64,000 bases of DNA from Chryseobacterium sp. RU37D (GTDB lineage: Bacteria; Bacteroidota; Bacteroidia; Flavobacteriales; Weeksellaceae), in the NCBI RefSeq assembly GCF_900156075.1, contig NZ_FTMM01000005.1:1-64000 (forward strand), written 5' to 3'. Made by a program: the position numbers and the translations under genes. Within the stretch, counting starts at the first letter, position 1, and each line of letters opens with the position of its first letter. Shown here piece after piece: positions 33,920 through 43,838 of this stretch. Below the pieces are notes generated by a model that did no database searches, was not told where the DNA came from, and saw only the letters and a list, made by a program, of their open reading frames with translations.

Positions 33920-36363
33920 ACTACACTATACAACATATTGCACAAATCACCAATTCAAAAATTATTGGGGACAAAAGTATATTGATTAAAAACATTGCTT
34001 TCGACAGCAGGATTATTTATTCTACTAAAAATACAGCGTTTATTGCTATTAATACACAGAAAAATTCTGGCGAAAAATTCATTGAAGCAGCAGTTGACAG
34101 GGGTATCAATGTCATTATTTCAGAGCATCATCATCCTCAGTATGAAAATATTACCTGGATTATTGTTGATAATTCCGTTGATTTTCTTCAAAAATTAGCC
34201 CAATATCATTTTGAAAATTCTCATTTAAAATCTATCGGAATTACGGGAAGTAACGGAAAAACCATTTTAAAAGAGTGGCTTTATCAATGCCTTTGGAATG
34301 AATTTGCAACCGTAAAAAGCCCAAAAAGTTTTAATTCTCAAATTGGTCTTCCTCTTTCTTTGCTGCAAATAAATGATTCTCATGAATTGGGAATTTTCGA
34401 AGTCGGAATTTCGAAGCCAGACGAAATGGAAAAATTGGAAAATATTTTCCATCCGCAGATCGGTTTACTCACTCATATCGGGACTGCCCATCTCGCTAAT
34501 TTTACGTCTGAGACAGAGTTGATTGATGAAAAAATTAAGCTTTTTAAAGATTCTGAAGTGATTATTTACAACGGTGATAATTCATTAGTTAATAATAAGA
34601 TAAAAGCCTTATATTCAAGTAAAAAATTAATTTCTTACGGCTTTAAACAAAACAACCAGGTTTATTTTAAAGACAATTTTTCGAAGGACGAACATGTTGT
34701 TGTGCAATATTTCGGTGAAGAAATCTCTTTTCCTGTGCATCAGAAGGATGAAGCAACTTTAACGAATGCTTTGGCACTGATAACCGTTTTAAAAGAACTT
34801 GGAATTGAAAATCATAAAATCGTTGAAAAAATCAATGCTTTGAAAGCTGTGGAAATGCGTCTTGAAGCTATTGAAGGGATTAAAAACAATATTGTCATTA
34901 ATGATTCCTTTAATCTTGACCTTGATTCTCTAAAAACTGCCCTCCAATTTTTAAATGAATACAAAAAACCTAAAAAATCTCTTGTGCTAACGGATATTGT
35001 TGGTGTCAATTCCAATTCAAAGGAGTTGTATGAAGAGGTTTCTGAGCTAGTGAATGAGCAAAAATTTGATTCTGTTTTTCTCATCGGAAATGAAATTTCA
35101 AAATTTAGTGATTTATTTAATTCTAATACCTTTACTTTTATTAATACTAAAGAATTAATTGATAGTAAGCATCTTACAGAACTTGAAAATCAGATCATCC
35201 TTTTAAAAGGAGCTCGAAAATTTGAAATAGAAAGGCTTAAAGATATTCTTGAGCTCAGAAAGCATGACACGGTTCTAGAAATTAATCTGAACGCAATCTT
35301 GCATAACATCAATTATCATAAATCACTCCTGAAATCTACCACCAAAATGATGGCCATGGTAAAAGCAAACTCTTATGGGCTGGGCAGCTATGAAATATCA
35401 GAGTTTCTACAGCATCATCACATTGATTATCTGGGTGTTGCTTTTGTGGATGAAGGAGTGGAACTTCGCAAAAAAGGAATTACCGTTCCTATAGTTGTGA
35501 TGAATCCCGAACAGCACAGCTATGAAACCCTGATTGAATATAATCTGGAGCCAGAAATCTATAGTTTCCGCGTGCTGGAACTGTTTTATGAAGCCGTCCG
35601 TAAATCTGGTTATGATAAAAAATACCCTGTTCATATCAAACTTGAAACAGGAATGCATCGTCTTGGTTTTAAGGATTTTGAACTGGATCAATTGGGAGAA
35701 ACTTTAAATAGGCTGAATGTAAAGGTTCAAAGTATCTTTAGCCATCTTTCATCATCAGATATGCCTGGTGAAAGACAGTTTACTTTAGATCAACTAAAAA
35801 TATTTGGAAAAAATTCAAACTATTTGATAGAAAAATTAGGCTATACTCCTGTCCGCCACATTCTGAATTCGTCAGGAATTACAGACTATACCGATCATCA
35901 ATATGATATGGTACGGATCGGAATTGGAATGTTAGGAGAATCACCAAATAGTGATATACAAAAACAATTACGATCTGTTGTCAGCTTTAAAACGGTAATT
36001 TCACAGATTTCCTTAGTAGAAAACGGAGAATCAGTTGGCTATAGCAGAAGATTTAAAACAGACCATCCTACGAAAATAGCCACAATCCCCGTCGGATATG
36101 CAGACGGTATTCCAAGACTGATAGGAAATCAAGTAGGAAGTGTAGGTGTAAATAAAACCCTGGCACCGATTGTAGGCAGTATCTGCATGGATATGATGAT
36201 GATCGATATAGACCATATCCAAAATGTGAAGGAAGGTGATACGGTAACCATTTTTAACGCTCACCCAAGCTTGAAAGAATTTGCAGACTATTGCAAAACC
36301 ATTACATATGAAGTACTAACCTCCATTTCACCCCGGGTGAAAAGGATTTATATAAAAGATTAA
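33916..36363 (+). CDS. Bifunctional MurF ligase / alanine racemase
   Basis: An 815-residue fusion of two peptidoglycan enzymes. Residues 1-450 are MurF, which adds D-Ala-D-Ala to UDP-MurNAc-tripeptide: the ATP loop GSNGKT is at 111-116, followed by SFNSQIGLPLSLL and GIFEVGISKPDEM. Residues about 450-815 are alanine racemase, with the PLP lysine Lys483 in MVKANSYGLGSYE, HIKLETGMHRLGF and the late VGSICMDMMMIDI. One chain thus makes D-Ala and uses the dipeptide made from it. The fusion is usual in Bacteroidota. It is translated from an ATG overlapping the toxin stop and leads a run with the patatin and ybeY genes. Confidence 0.93.
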   Translation: MNYTIQHIAQITNSKIIGDKSILIKNIAFDSRIIYSTKNTAFIAINTQKNSGEKFIEAAVDRGINVIISEHHHPQYENITWIIVDNSVDFLQKLAQYHFENSHLKSIGITGSNGKTILKEWLYQCLWNEFATVKSPKSFNSQIGLPLSLLQINDSHELGIFEVGISKPDEMEKLENIFHPQIGLLTHIGTAHLANFTSETELIDEKIKLFKDSEVIIYNGDNSLVNNKIKALYSSKKLISYGFKQNNQVYFKDNFSKDEHVVVQYFGEEISFPVHQKDEATLTNALALITVLKELGIENHKIVEKINALKAVEMRLEAIEGIKNNIVINDSFNLDLDSLKTALQFLNEYKKPKKSLVLTDIVGVNSNSKELYEEVSELVNEQKFDSVFLIGNEISKFSDLFNSNTFTFINTKELIDSKHLTELENQIILLKGARKFEIERLKDILELRKHDTVLEINLNAILHNINYHKSLLKSTTKMMAMVKANSYGLGSYEISEFLQHHHIDYLGVAFVDEGVELRKKGITVPIVVMNPEQHSYETLIEYNLEPEIYSFRVLELFYEAVRKSGYDKKYPVHIKLETGMHRLGFKDFELDQLGETLNRLNVKVQSIFSHLSSSDMPGERQFTLDQLKIFGKNSNYLIEKLGYTPVRHILNSSGITDYTDHQYDMVRIGIGMLGESPNSDIQKQLRSVVSFKTVISQISLVENGESVGYSRRFKTDHPTKIATIPVGYADGIPRLIGNQVGSVGVNKTLAPIVGSICMDMMMIDIDHIQNVKEGDTVTIFNAHPSLKEFADYCKTITYEVLTSISPRVKRIYIKD

Positions 36364-36369
36364 TATCCC

Positions 36370-38529
36370 ATGAGAAAGCTCCTGATCTTTTTATTGACAT
36401 TCCAGTTACTTTTGATTCATTCTCAGGTAAAGAAAAATCTGGTAATTCCTAAAAACCCAAAAATAGGACTTTCTCTTGCTGGAGGCGGCGCTAAGGGTTT
36501 TTCTCATATCGGGGTGCTTAAAGTATTGGATTCTCTGGGCGTAAGGGTCGATTATATCGCAGGAACAAGCATGGGTGCCATCGTAGGAGGTTTATACGCA
36601 TCCGGATACTCAGGAAAGGAGATTGAAAAAATTGTAATGGATACAGATTTCTATTCTTTAATCATGGATCCGAAAGCACAGCGTCAGGAGACTACTTTTT
36701 TCAATAAATCTGTTGACAAATATCTTTTATCAATTCCTCTTAAAGACGGCAAAATTACCCTTCCTTCTTCTATAAGCTCCGGCCAAAAAAATGTTTACCT
36801 TCTTAAAGAACTCTTGAAAAATGTTTCTAATATTAACGATTTTTCAAAGCTACCAATTCCTTTCATGTGTATAGCAACCAATCTTGAAAGTGGGAATATG
36901 GAGATTTTTGAAAAAGGAGATCTTGTACAATCGATAATGGCGAGCTCAGCTTTTCCTTCGTTAATGGATCCTGTAAAAATTGGTGACAGCATTTATATTG
37001 ACGGAGCGATGACTGTAAACTATCCTTCAAAGCCTTTAAAGGACAAAGGAATCGATATCGTCATCGGTGTGGATCTGAACCAGGATCTATCAAAAAGAGA
37101 AGATTTAAATAGTATTATAGCGATTCTTAATCAGGTAATTGATATGAACATTCATAAGGATACAAAAAGTCAGTATAAATATACCGATATTAATATCAAG
37201 CCTGATTTAAAAGGAATGACAGCCACAAGCTATGATGACAAGAAAAAAATTCTCGATAGTGGGTATACAGAAGGATTAAAATATACCCAAATTCTGAATC
37301 AGCTTCCGAAAAGGCCATTCGACCGGCTGAGAGAAAAAGTAAACCCTATTTATTCCAATGTTTATAAAATTGATGACATAGAAATAATAGGAAGTAAAAT
37401 TTACGGGAAAAACCATGTTTTAGGAAAAATGGGATTAAGGCTTCCTTCATTACAGACTTATGGAAGCATCAATAAAAAAATAGATAAGCTGGTTGCTACC
37501 AATAACTATAAATTTATCAATTATGATATTGTTCCAGATAATGACGCCAATTATCTGAAGCTTTATGTCACAGAAGACGATGCAAGACATTTCTTAAAGT
37601 TTGGCCTTCATTATGATGAAGTTTTTAAAACCGGTCTGCTTCTCAACTATTCCGCGAAACGTCTTTTATTTAAAAATTCTAATCTTTCCCTCGATGTCAT
37701 TGTGGGTGACAAGCCAAGATATTATTTAAATTATTTTATTGATAACGGATATATTCCCGGGTTTGGAATATATTCCTCGGGGATGAGTTTTAATCTACAG
37801 GATATTAATAACTATGGAGTAGATCAATGGAAATGGTTTCGAAATGAAGCTTATATCCAGTCCATCTGGAAAGATAAATTTGCCATAGGAGGCGGAATAA
37901 GCCACGATTATTTTGAAGCTGAAGCCAATGGTAATAATAAAAGATTTAGTCGTTTTTTGAACCCTTATATATTCTTAAAAAGTGATACGCAAAACGATAG
38001 AGATTTCCCTACCCGCGGAATTTATATCAACGCGGAAGGGAAAGTAATAGATTTAATGAAATCCGAAGTTGAAAAAAGGCTAGTTCAGGTAAAAGCAGAC
38101 ATAAGAATCAACATTCCTTTATCGAAACAATTTACTTATCGTCTTAATCTATATGGCGGGATCAGTATAGGTAATAATCTTCCTCAGTTTTATCAGTACA
38201 GGCTCGGAGGTATTTTTGAACAGAATATTATAAATTTCAAAAGCTTTTCAGGGTTTTATTTCGGACAACTTAGTTCCAATAATGTGGTCTTGATATCAAA
38301 CGATCTCCAGTTTAAATTTAATAAAAACTACTTTATCATCGGAAATTTTTCATTTGCTAACCTTTCCGATGATCTTAAATTCGAAGATGCAGTACAATTA
38401 AATTACAGCTCACTGGGAATTACTGCAGGATACAGATCTCCATTCGGGCAGATCAAGGTCAATTTCAGCCATTCACTTAAAAATAATCAAAAAGGTATAT
38501 TCAGTGTTATTTTAGGGCACTGGTTTTAA
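36370..38529 (+). CDS. Patatin-like phospholipase with C-terminal surface-antigen barrel
   Basis: A 719-residue outer-membrane protein. After a signal peptide (FLLTFQLLLIHSQ) the patatin domain has the oxyanion loop GGGAKG (38-43), the catalytic Ser67 in AGTSMGAIVGG and the catalytic Asp in YIDGAMTVNYPSKPL. A POTRA-like segment (KIDDIEIIGSKIYGKNHVLG) and a BamA/Omp85-type barrel (FLKFGLHYDE ... RGIYINAEG ... FSVILGHWF) follow. This layout resembles PlpD-type proteins in which the barrel presents the lipase at the surface. It follows murF-alr by six bases and ybeY follows by four. Confidence 0.88.
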   Translation: MRKLLIFLLTFQLLLIHSQVKKNLVIPKNPKIGLSLAGGGAKGFSHIGVLKVLDSLGVRVDYIAGTSMGAIVGGLYASGYSGKEIEKIVMDTDFYSLIMDPKAQRQETTFFNKSVDKYLLSIPLKDGKITLPSSISSGQKNVYLLKELLKNVSNINDFSKLPIPFMCIATNLESGNMEIFEKGDLVQSIMASSAFPSLMDPVKIGDSIYIDGAMTVNYPSKPLKDKGIDIVIGVDLNQDLSKREDLNSIIAILNQVIDMNIHKDTKSQYKYTDINIKPDLKGMTATSYDDKKKILDSGYTEGLKYTQILNQLPKRPFDRLREKVNPIYSNVYKIDDIEIIGSKIYGKNHVLGKMGLRLPSLQTYGSINKKIDKLVATNNYKFINYDIVPDNDANYLKLYVTEDDARHFLKFGLHYDEVFKTGLLLNYSAKRLLFKNSNLSLDVIVGDKPRYYLNYFIDNGYIPGFGIYSSGMSFNLQDINNYGVDQWKWFRNEAYIQSIWKDKFAIGGGISHDYFEAEANGNNKRFSRFLNPYIFLKSDTQNDRDFPTRGIYINAEGKVIDLMKSEVEKRLVQVKADIRINIPLSKQFTYRLNLYGGISIGNNLPQFYQYRLGGIFEQNIINFKSFSGFYFGQLSSNNVVLISNDLQFKFNKNYFIIGNFSFANLSDDLKFEDAVQLNYSSLGITAGYRSPFGQIKVNFSHSLKNNQKGIFSVILGHWF

Positions 38530-38533
38530 AACA

Positions 38534-38944
38534 ATGATACAATTCTTTTACGAAAACTTATCGGAAACTGTAAGTAAAGCATACCAACCCTGGCTGGAAG
38601 ATATTATAATTTCAGAGCAAAAAAAGCTTGGAGAAATCAATTATATCTTCTGTGATGATGAATATTTATTAAAAGTAAATCAGGATTATCTGCAGCATGA
38701 TTACTATACAGATATCATTACTTTTGACTATGTAAAAGGCAGAACGATAAGCGGAGAGATTTTCGTATCTTTGCAGCGCATTTCAGATAACGCTTCTACT
38801 CTTTCCAAAGATTATGAAGAAGAATTGCGAAGAGTATTGGCTCATGGCATTCTTCACCTTTGTGGTTATAAAGACAAAACAGAGGAAGAAGAACAGCTGA
38901 TGCGAAGCAAAGAAGATGAGTATTTGTATAAATTTAAAGATTAG
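38534..38944 (+). CDS. ybeY: rRNA maturation RNase YbeY
   Basis: A 136-residue metal-dependent endoribonuclease needed for 16S rRNA 3'-end maturation and ribosome quality control. The metal site motif is AHGILHLCGYKDKTEEEE; the third canonical histidine of HxxxHxxxxxH is replaced by the GYKDK form, which is normal for Bacteroidota. Also seen are YLLKVNQDYLQHDYYTDIITFDY and GEIFVSLQRISDNA. It ends the murF-alr/patatin/ybeY run just before the first parS site. Confidence 0.92.
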   Translation: MIQFFYENLSETVSKAYQPWLEDIIISEQKKLGEINYIFCDDEYLLKVNQDYLQHDYYTDIITFDYVKGRTISGEIFVSLQRISDNASTLSKDYEEELRRVLAHGILHLCGYKDKTEEEEQLMRSKEDEYLYKFKD

Positions 38945-38984
38945 TTATAGTTTTTAATTTATCAATATTCATTTTAATGATCTC

Positions 38985-39007
38985 TTACAAGCTGTTTTAG
39001 CTTGTAA
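38985..39007. other. 9-bp hairpin between ybeY and parS
   Basis: TTACAAGCT (38985-38993) and AGCTTGTAA (38999-39007) are perfect inverted copies with a five-base loop. No T-run follows on either strand, so it is not a standard terminator. Confidence 0.5.
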
Positions 39008-39015
39008 AAATAAAC

Positions 39016-39035
39016 AATGTTTCACGTGAAACATT
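39016..39035. promoter_or_regulatory. parS site 1 (ParB-binding centromere-like palindrome)
   Basis: The 16-bp core TGTTTCACGTGAAACA at 39018-39033 is the perfect bacterial parS consensus; the palindrome extends to 20 bp with AAT/ATT flanks. ParB loads here and spreads to organise and segregate the replication origin region. It lies 45 bp before mnmG. Confidence 0.92.
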
Positions 39036-39080
39036 TACAAAAAAAATTAAAATTTAAGGCTTAAAATAAGCAAAAGGAAG

Positions 39081-40943
39081 ATGATTTCAGAAATATATGA
39101 TGTAATTGTAGTCGGTGCCGGACACGCAGGTTGTGAAGCTGCTGCTGCTGCTGCGAATCTGGGTTCCAAAACTCTACTCGTTACAATGAATATGCAGACG
39201 ATAGGACAGATGAGCTGTAATCCAGCAATGGGAGGAATTGCGAAGGGACAGATCGTAAGAGAGATCGACGCAATGGGAGGTTATTCAGGAATTGTGGCGG
39301 ATAAATCTGCTATTCAGTTTAAGATGCTAAACCTTTCAAAAGGTCCTGCTATGTGGTCTCCAAGAACACAGAATGACAGAATGCTTTTCGCAGAAGAATG
39401 GAGATTAGCATTAGAAAACACTCCAAATCTTGATTTCTTTCAGGATATGGTAAAGCAGCTTATTATCGAAAATAATAAAGTAACAGGTGTCGTAACTTCA
39501 TTAGGAATTGAAATTAAAGGACGTTCTGTCGTACTTACAAACGGTACATTTTTGAACGGTTTAATCCACGTTGGAGATAAACAATTAGGCGGTGGAAGAA
39601 TGGGCGAACCTAGAGCCTTCGGAATTACAGAACAATTAGTTTCTCTGGGCTTTGAAGCCGGAAGAATGAAGACAGGTACGCCACCAAGAGTAGACGGAAG
39701 AAGCTTAGATTATTCTAAAATGGAAGAACAAAAAGGAGATGAAAACCCTCAAAAATTCAGCTATTTAGATACTCCTAAATTAACCAAACAATTAAGCTGC
39801 CATATCGTTTATACCAACGAAATTGTACACGATATTTTACGTGAAGGATTTGACAGAAGCCCGATGTTTAATGGTACAATTCAAAGCTTAGGGCCAAGAT
39901 ACTGCCCAAGTATCGAAGATAAAATCAACCGTTTTGCGGAAAGAAACAGACATCAACTATTTGTAGAGCCAGAAGGCTGGAAAACTGTAGAAATATATGT
40001 AAACGGATTCAGTTCTTCGCTTCCTGAAGATGTTCAGATCAAAGCAATGAAACATATTCCAGGTTTTGAAAACGTAAAAGTATTCCGTCCGGGCTATGCT
40101 ATTGAATATGACTACTTCCCTCCTACTCAGCTAAAGCATACTTTAGAAACAAAATTAGTGGATAATCTTTATTTTGCCGGCCAAATTAATGGTACGACAG
40201 GTTATGAAGAAGCCGCAGGGCAAGGTCTTATTGCAGGGATCAACGCACATAATAAAGTTCATGAAAAGGATGAATTTATTTTAAATAGAGACGAAGCGTA
40301 TATAGGTGTCTTAATTGATGACTTAATCACAAAAGGTACAGAAGAACCTTATAGAATGTTCACTTCAAGAGCAGAATACAGGCTTCTTTTAAGACAGGAT
40401 AATGCAGATATCAGACTTACAGAAAGGGCTTATCAATTAGGTCTTGCAAAAGCAGACAGATTAGAAAGAGTAAACAAGAAAATTACTAAAAGTGAGGAAC
40501 TTGAGAACTTTCTTCGAGAAACTTCTTTAAAGCCAGGAGTTATCAATCCTATTCTTGAAACTATTGAAAGCAGCCCTGTAGATCAGGCTTACAGAGCAGC
40601 CCAGATTCTTACAAGACCGAATATGACTTTGGAAAAACTAGAGGAAATTGACTTTATTAATGAATTTTCATCTACTTATGATGGTGAAGTAAGAGAACAG
40701 GCTGAAGTCAATATCAAGTACAGAGGCTATATTGAAAAAGAAAAAGAAAATGTTGCCAAGCTGAATCGTTTGGAAAATATTAAAATTCCTGAAGATTTTG
40801 ATTACAATAAAATTTCCAGCTTATCTGCAGAAGCTAAACAAAAAATGTCTAATGTAAAGCCAAAAACGATTGCACAGGCCGGAAGAATCAGTGGTGTTTC
40901 TCCTGCAGATATTAATGTTTTATTGGTCTATTTAGGGCGATAA
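39081..40943 (+). CDS. mnmG: tRNA uridine-5-carboxymethylaminomethyl(34) synthesis enzyme MnmG
   Basis: A 620-residue FAD-dependent enzyme that with MnmE modifies wobble uridine 34. The FAD-binding N-terminus is [46 protein letters not shown] and [19 protein letters not shown] motifs follow, with the [17 protein letters not shown]-terminal FAD loop and a helical MnmE-binding C-terminus. Length is normal. The gene, formerly gidA, is a classical origin-neighbouring gene. Here it is bracketed by two perfect parS sites. Confidence 0.95.
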   Translation: MISEIYDVIVVGAGHAGCEAAAAAANLGSKTLLVTMNMQTIGQMSCNPAMGGIAKGQIVREIDAMGGYSGIVADKSAIQFKMLNLSKGPAMWSPRTQNDRMLFAEEWRLALENTPNLDFFQDMVKQLIIENNKVTGVVTSLGIEIKGRSVVLTNGTFLNGLIHVGDKQLGGGRMGEPRAFGITEQLVSLGFEAGRMKTGTPPRVDGRSLDYSKMEEQKGDENPQKFSYLDTPKLTKQLSCHIVYTNEIVHDILREGFDRSPMFNGTIQSLGPRYCPSIEDKINRFAERNRHQLFVEPEGWKTVEIYVNGFSSSLPEDVQIKAMKHIPGFENVKVFRPGYAIEYDYFPPTQLKHTLETKLVDNLYFAGQINGTTGYEEAAGQGLIAGINAHNKVHEKDEFILNRDEAYIGVLIDDLITKGTEEPYRMFTSRAEYRLLLRQDNADIRLTERAYQLGLAKADRLERVNKKITKSEELENFLRETSLKPGVINPILETIESSPVDQAYRAAQILTRPNMTLEKLEEIDFINEFSSTYDGEVREQAEVNIKYRGYIEKEKENVAKLNRLENIKIPEDFDYNKISSLSAEAKQKMSNVKPKTIAQAGRISGVSPADINVLLVYLGR

Positions 40944-40950
40944 TCAATAT

Positions 40951-40968
40951 ATGTTTCACGTGAAACAT
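40951..40968. promoter_or_regulatory. parS site 2 (ParB-binding centromere-like palindrome)
   Basis: The identical 16-bp core TGTTTCACGTGAAACA occurs at 40952-40967 inside an 18-bp palindrome, eight bases after the mnmG stop and 1,934 bp from site 1. Confidence 0.92.
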
Positions 40969-41045
40969 CAACATAAAATTGAAAAATTAATTGAAATTTG
41001 AGGCTAAAAACAGCTTCAATTTTCATTTTTAAACCAGGACATCAA

Positions 41046-41867
41046 ATGAAAATTAAAGATCATTTTCTATCTCAGGAAACTTTTGAAATTAAAGAGACTG
41101 AAACAAAAGGAGTTTTTAAAACCTCCCCTATTCCGTCAAATATTTCCAAATATTACGAAAGTGAAGATTATATTTCTCATCATCAGGACTCAGGAAGTTT
41201 AAAAGAAAAACTTTATAAATTTTTGCAGTCTTTTAATTTACAGTACAAAAAAACAATTCTTTTAGACAGAATTAAAAAAGGTTCAAAAGTATTAGACTAT
41301 GGCTGCGGAGCAGGAGAATTTGTAAAATATATTGAAAATAACTTTGAAACTTTTGGATTTGAACCTGATGCAGATGCCAGGAAGGCAGCAACAAATAAAA
41401 TTTCAAAAGCTACAATTTTAGATGATATTAATATCATTCAGGATCAAAGTATAGATGCAATTACACTTTGGCATGTTTTTGAACATGTAGAAAATCAGGA
41501 TGAAATGCTTGAAATTTTCAACAAAAAATTAAAGGAAAAAGGATTACTGATTATCGCTGTTCCCAACCCTACTTCTTATGATGCAAAACATTACAAAGAA
41601 TATTGGGCAGCCTATGATGTACCCAGACACATCTATCATTTTTCAAAAAACGGAATGGAAAATTTAATTGCCAAAAAACCTAATTGGAAAATGAGAAAAA
41701 TAAAACCTCTAGTTTTAGATTCCTACTATATCTCTATGTTAAGCGAGAAATATAAAAAATCATCTCTATTTTGGCTAAAAGCGGTAGTCTATGGAACAAT
41801 TTCTAATGTAAAAGCCCTTTTTTCGAACGAATTTTCAAGTTTGATATATATTATCGAAAAAAAGTAG
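41046..41867 (+). CDS. Class I SAM-dependent methyltransferase
   Basis: A 273-residue methyltransferase. Motif I is KVLDYGCGAGEFVKYI, motif post-I GFEPDADARK, and IDAITLWHVFEHVENQDEML and GLLIIAVPNPTSYDAKHY complete the fold; the YWAAYDVPRHIYHFS segment is typical of methyltransferases found in surface-glycan or O-antigen contexts. The N-terminal residues (FLSQETFEIKETETKGVFKTSPIP) resemble the small-domain start of those proteins. The ATG at 41046 is chosen over one at 40998, since the upstream residues look random. Substrate unknown. Confidence 0.82.
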   Translation: MKIKDHFLSQETFEIKETETKGVFKTSPIPSNISKYYESEDYISHHQDSGSLKEKLYKFLQSFNLQYKKTILLDRIKKGSKVLDYGCGAGEFVKYIENNFETFGFEPDADARKAATNKISKATILDDINIIQDQSIDAITLWHVFEHVENQDEMLEIFNKKLKEKGLLIIAVPNPTSYDAKHYKEYWAAYDVPRHIYHFSKNGMENLIAKKPNWKMRKIKPLVLDSYYISMLSEKYKKSSLFWLKAVVYGTISNVKALFSNEFSSLIYIIEKK

Positions 41868-41928
41868 AAAATGGAAATTTGACCTATTTCTAAAAGCCAA
41901 TTTTTTACATTTTTGGAATAAAATTTAA

Positions 41929-41960
41929 AAACTCGAGAATTTTCTTGAGTTTATTTTTTA
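41929..41960 (+). terminator. Intrinsic terminator of the methyltransferase gene
   Basis: AAACTC (41929-41934) pairs with GAGTTT (41947-41952), with AGAA/TTCT continuing inside, followed by ATTTTTTATT. Confidence 0.7.
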
Positions 41961-42077
41961 TTAATTCTGTTATTCGCACTCTTTTTTAATAAATAAAATT
42001 TCTAGAATAAAATGCAAATAACAAAATTTATCAAAATCAAGTAACTTAACAAACTCAAATTTTCAAATTCTCTTAAC

Positions 42078-42114
42078 AAAAAAGTCCACCAATAAAATTC
42101 AGTGGACAAAAAAA
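42078..42114 (-). terminator. Intrinsic terminator of pgk
   Basis: GTCCAC (42084-42089) and GTGGAC (42102-42107) form the stem; both sides carry A/T runs, giving a T-run on the minus strand after pgk. Confidence 0.7.
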
Positions 42115-42131
42115 TTATAAAAATTAAATTA

Positions 42132-43322
42132 TTAATTATTAATTGCAGCAACTCCCGGAAGTTCCAAACCTTCTAAACTTTCCAGCATTGCTCCACCACC
42201 GGTAGAAACATAGCTTACTTTTTCACCATATCCAAACTGCTTAACAAAAGCTACACTGTCTCCTCCCCCAACTAATGAGAAAGCCCCTTGTTTGGTTGCT
42301 TCGGCAATACTGTCACCAAGGGCTACTGTGCCAGCTGCAAAATTTGACATTTCAAAAACACCGATCGGCCCGTTCCAAAGGATGGTTCTGGAATCTAAAA
42401 GAACATCATTGAACTGATCTCTTGATTTTGGTCCTGCATCCAAGCCCATCCATCCCTCAGGAATGGTATAAATATCAGATTCCTTTCTATCTGCATCATT
42501 GCTGAAGCTTTCTGCAATAATAATATCCGAAGGAAGATACACTTTTACATTATGCTGTTTTGCCTTTCCCAGAATTTCTAAAGCCAGAGGTAATTTATCT
42601 TCCTCAACCAATGAGGTCCCGATCTTTCCGCCAAGTGCTTTAATGAAAGTAAAAGCCATACCACCGCCTATGATCAGATTGTCAATCGCAGGTAATATAT
42701 TTTCTATAATGGTAATTTTAGTTGAAACCTTTGAGCCTCCAAGTATAGCAGTTACAGGACGTTCTCCACTTTTTAAAACTTTATCAATTGCCTGAAGCTC
42801 TTTAGTCATCAGTAAACCGAAAAATTTAGTTGAAGGAAAAAATTTAGCAATTACAGCTGTTGAAGCATGTGCTCTGTGAGCTGTCCCGAAGGCATCATTC
42901 ACATATGCATCGGCTAGCTTAGAAAGCTTTTCAGCAAAGGCCTCATCACCTTTTTCTTCTTCATTATGAAAACGCAGATTTTCCAATAAAAGGATTTCGC
43001 CCGGCTTAAGATCCGAAGCAGCCTGTTCAGCCTTCTCTCCTACACATTCATCTACAAATTTTACTTCTTTTTCTAATACTTTGGATACTTCTTCAACGAT
43101 ATGTTTCAATGAAAACTCATCTTTTACTTCTCCTTTAGGTCTTCCCAGATGAGCCATTAAGATTACAGAACCTCCATCATTAAGAATTTTGTCTACCGTA
43201 GGCTTTACTGCCACGATTCTTGTATTGTCTGTAACTTTCAGCTGGTCATCCTGCGGAATATTGAAATCTACCCTTACAAGAGCTTTCTTATCTTTAAAAT
43301 TGAAATCATTGATTGTTTTCAT
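42132..43322 (-). CDS. pgk: Phosphoglycerate kinase
   Basis: A 396-residue glycolytic kinase making ATP and 3-phosphoglycerate from 1,3-bisphosphoglycerate. It has ALVRVDFNIPQ, VILMAHLGRPKGE, ILLENLRFHNEEEKGDEAFA, the nucleotide loop GGSKVSTKI and the C-terminal SLVGGGDSVAFV / STGGGAMLESLEG. It is the only minus-strand gene between 32.6 and 50.4 kb. The promoter element TACATTTG is at 43347-43354. Confidence 0.95.
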   Translation of the reverse strand: MKTINDFNFKDKKALVRVDFNIPQDDQLKVTDNTRIVAVKPTVDKILNDGGSVILMAHLGRPKGEVKDEFSLKHIVEEVSKVLEKEVKFVDECVGEKAEQAASDLKPGEILLLENLRFHNEEEKGDEAFAEKLSKLADAYVNDAFGTAHRAHASTAVIAKFFPSTKFFGLLMTKELQAIDKVLKSGERPVTAILGGSKVSTKITIIENILPAIDNLIIGGGMAFTFIKALGGKIGTSLVEEDKLPLALEILGKAKQHNVKVYLPSDIIIAESFSNDADRKESDIYTIPEGWMGLDAGPKSRDQFNDVLLDSRTILWNGPIGVFEMSNFAAGTVALGDSIAEATKQGAFSLVGGGDSVAFVKQFGYGEKVSYVSTGGGAMLESLEGLELPGVAAINN

Positions 43323-43346
43323 AAATAACCTGGAATTTTCTTTTCA

Positions 43347-43354
43347 CAAATGTA
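43347..43354 (-). promoter_or_regulatory. Promoter -7 element (TACATTTG) for pgk
   Basis: On the minus strand TACATTTG lies 24 nt before the pgk ATG. Confidence 0.5.
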
Positions 43355-43489
43355 AGATTTTAAAATTTTTGAAAAGCCCCAACCTTATAAAAGTTTTCAA
43401 AAACTTTCTCGCAAGCTCAACATTTACTAATCAACAATTTTTTCTCTTTAAAAAAAAAGAATATGTCTTTGTTGTTGAGTGATGTTAAT

Positions 43490-43800
43490 TTAGGGGATAA
43501 CTTTTTTTGAAAAACTTGATAACATGAAATTTTAATTCAATTCATATTTAATTCACAATATAATTTATTGTAAATCTGATTTTTCTCTTTGTTACTAACA
43601 AATATGGATAACTTTCCCCAAATTCCCTTTATGAATAACCGATTTCCGGAAAAACCAGAGAATTGTTACCTAAAAGTTTTTTTAAAAATGTAAAAAAATT
43701 TTAGGTTCTTATTTTCATTACAAATTTTTCTGATGTTACGAAACATTTATTTTACCATACTTATCCACAGTTATTCGCAATGCTTTTCACAATTTACTCC
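43490..43800. other. Candidate replication origin region with DnaA-box-like sites
   Basis: The 555-bp pgk-rpiB gap is AT-rich and holds one perfect DnaA box, TTATCCACA at 43761-43769, and near-boxes: TTATTCGCA at 43771-43779, TTATCCATA (minus) at 43603-43611, TTATTCATA (minus) at 43630-43638 and TTATCCCCT (minus) at 43492-43500. Two perfect parS sites lie 2.8-4.8 kb away. This fits an oriC but a single perfect box is modest evidence; an ordinary intergenic gap with chance matches remains possible. Confidence 0.4.
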
Positions 43801-43830
43801 CGAAAGACTAACAGACGTTGTTATTATTCT

Positions 43831-43838
43831 TACCTTTG
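43831..43838 (+). promoter_or_regulatory. Promoter -7 element (TACCTTTG) for rpiB
   Basis: TACCTTTG lies 39 nt before the rpiB ATG. Confidence 0.5.

Noticed and set aside
33916..36363. MurF-alanine racemase fusion as a novelty
   Set aside because: The fusion is widespread in Bacteroidota and so not new in itself.
38534..38944. Loss of the third metal-binding histidine in YbeY as a sign of inactivation
   Set aside because: The GYKDK form in place of GYDH is, to my knowledge, the normal version in Bacteroidota.
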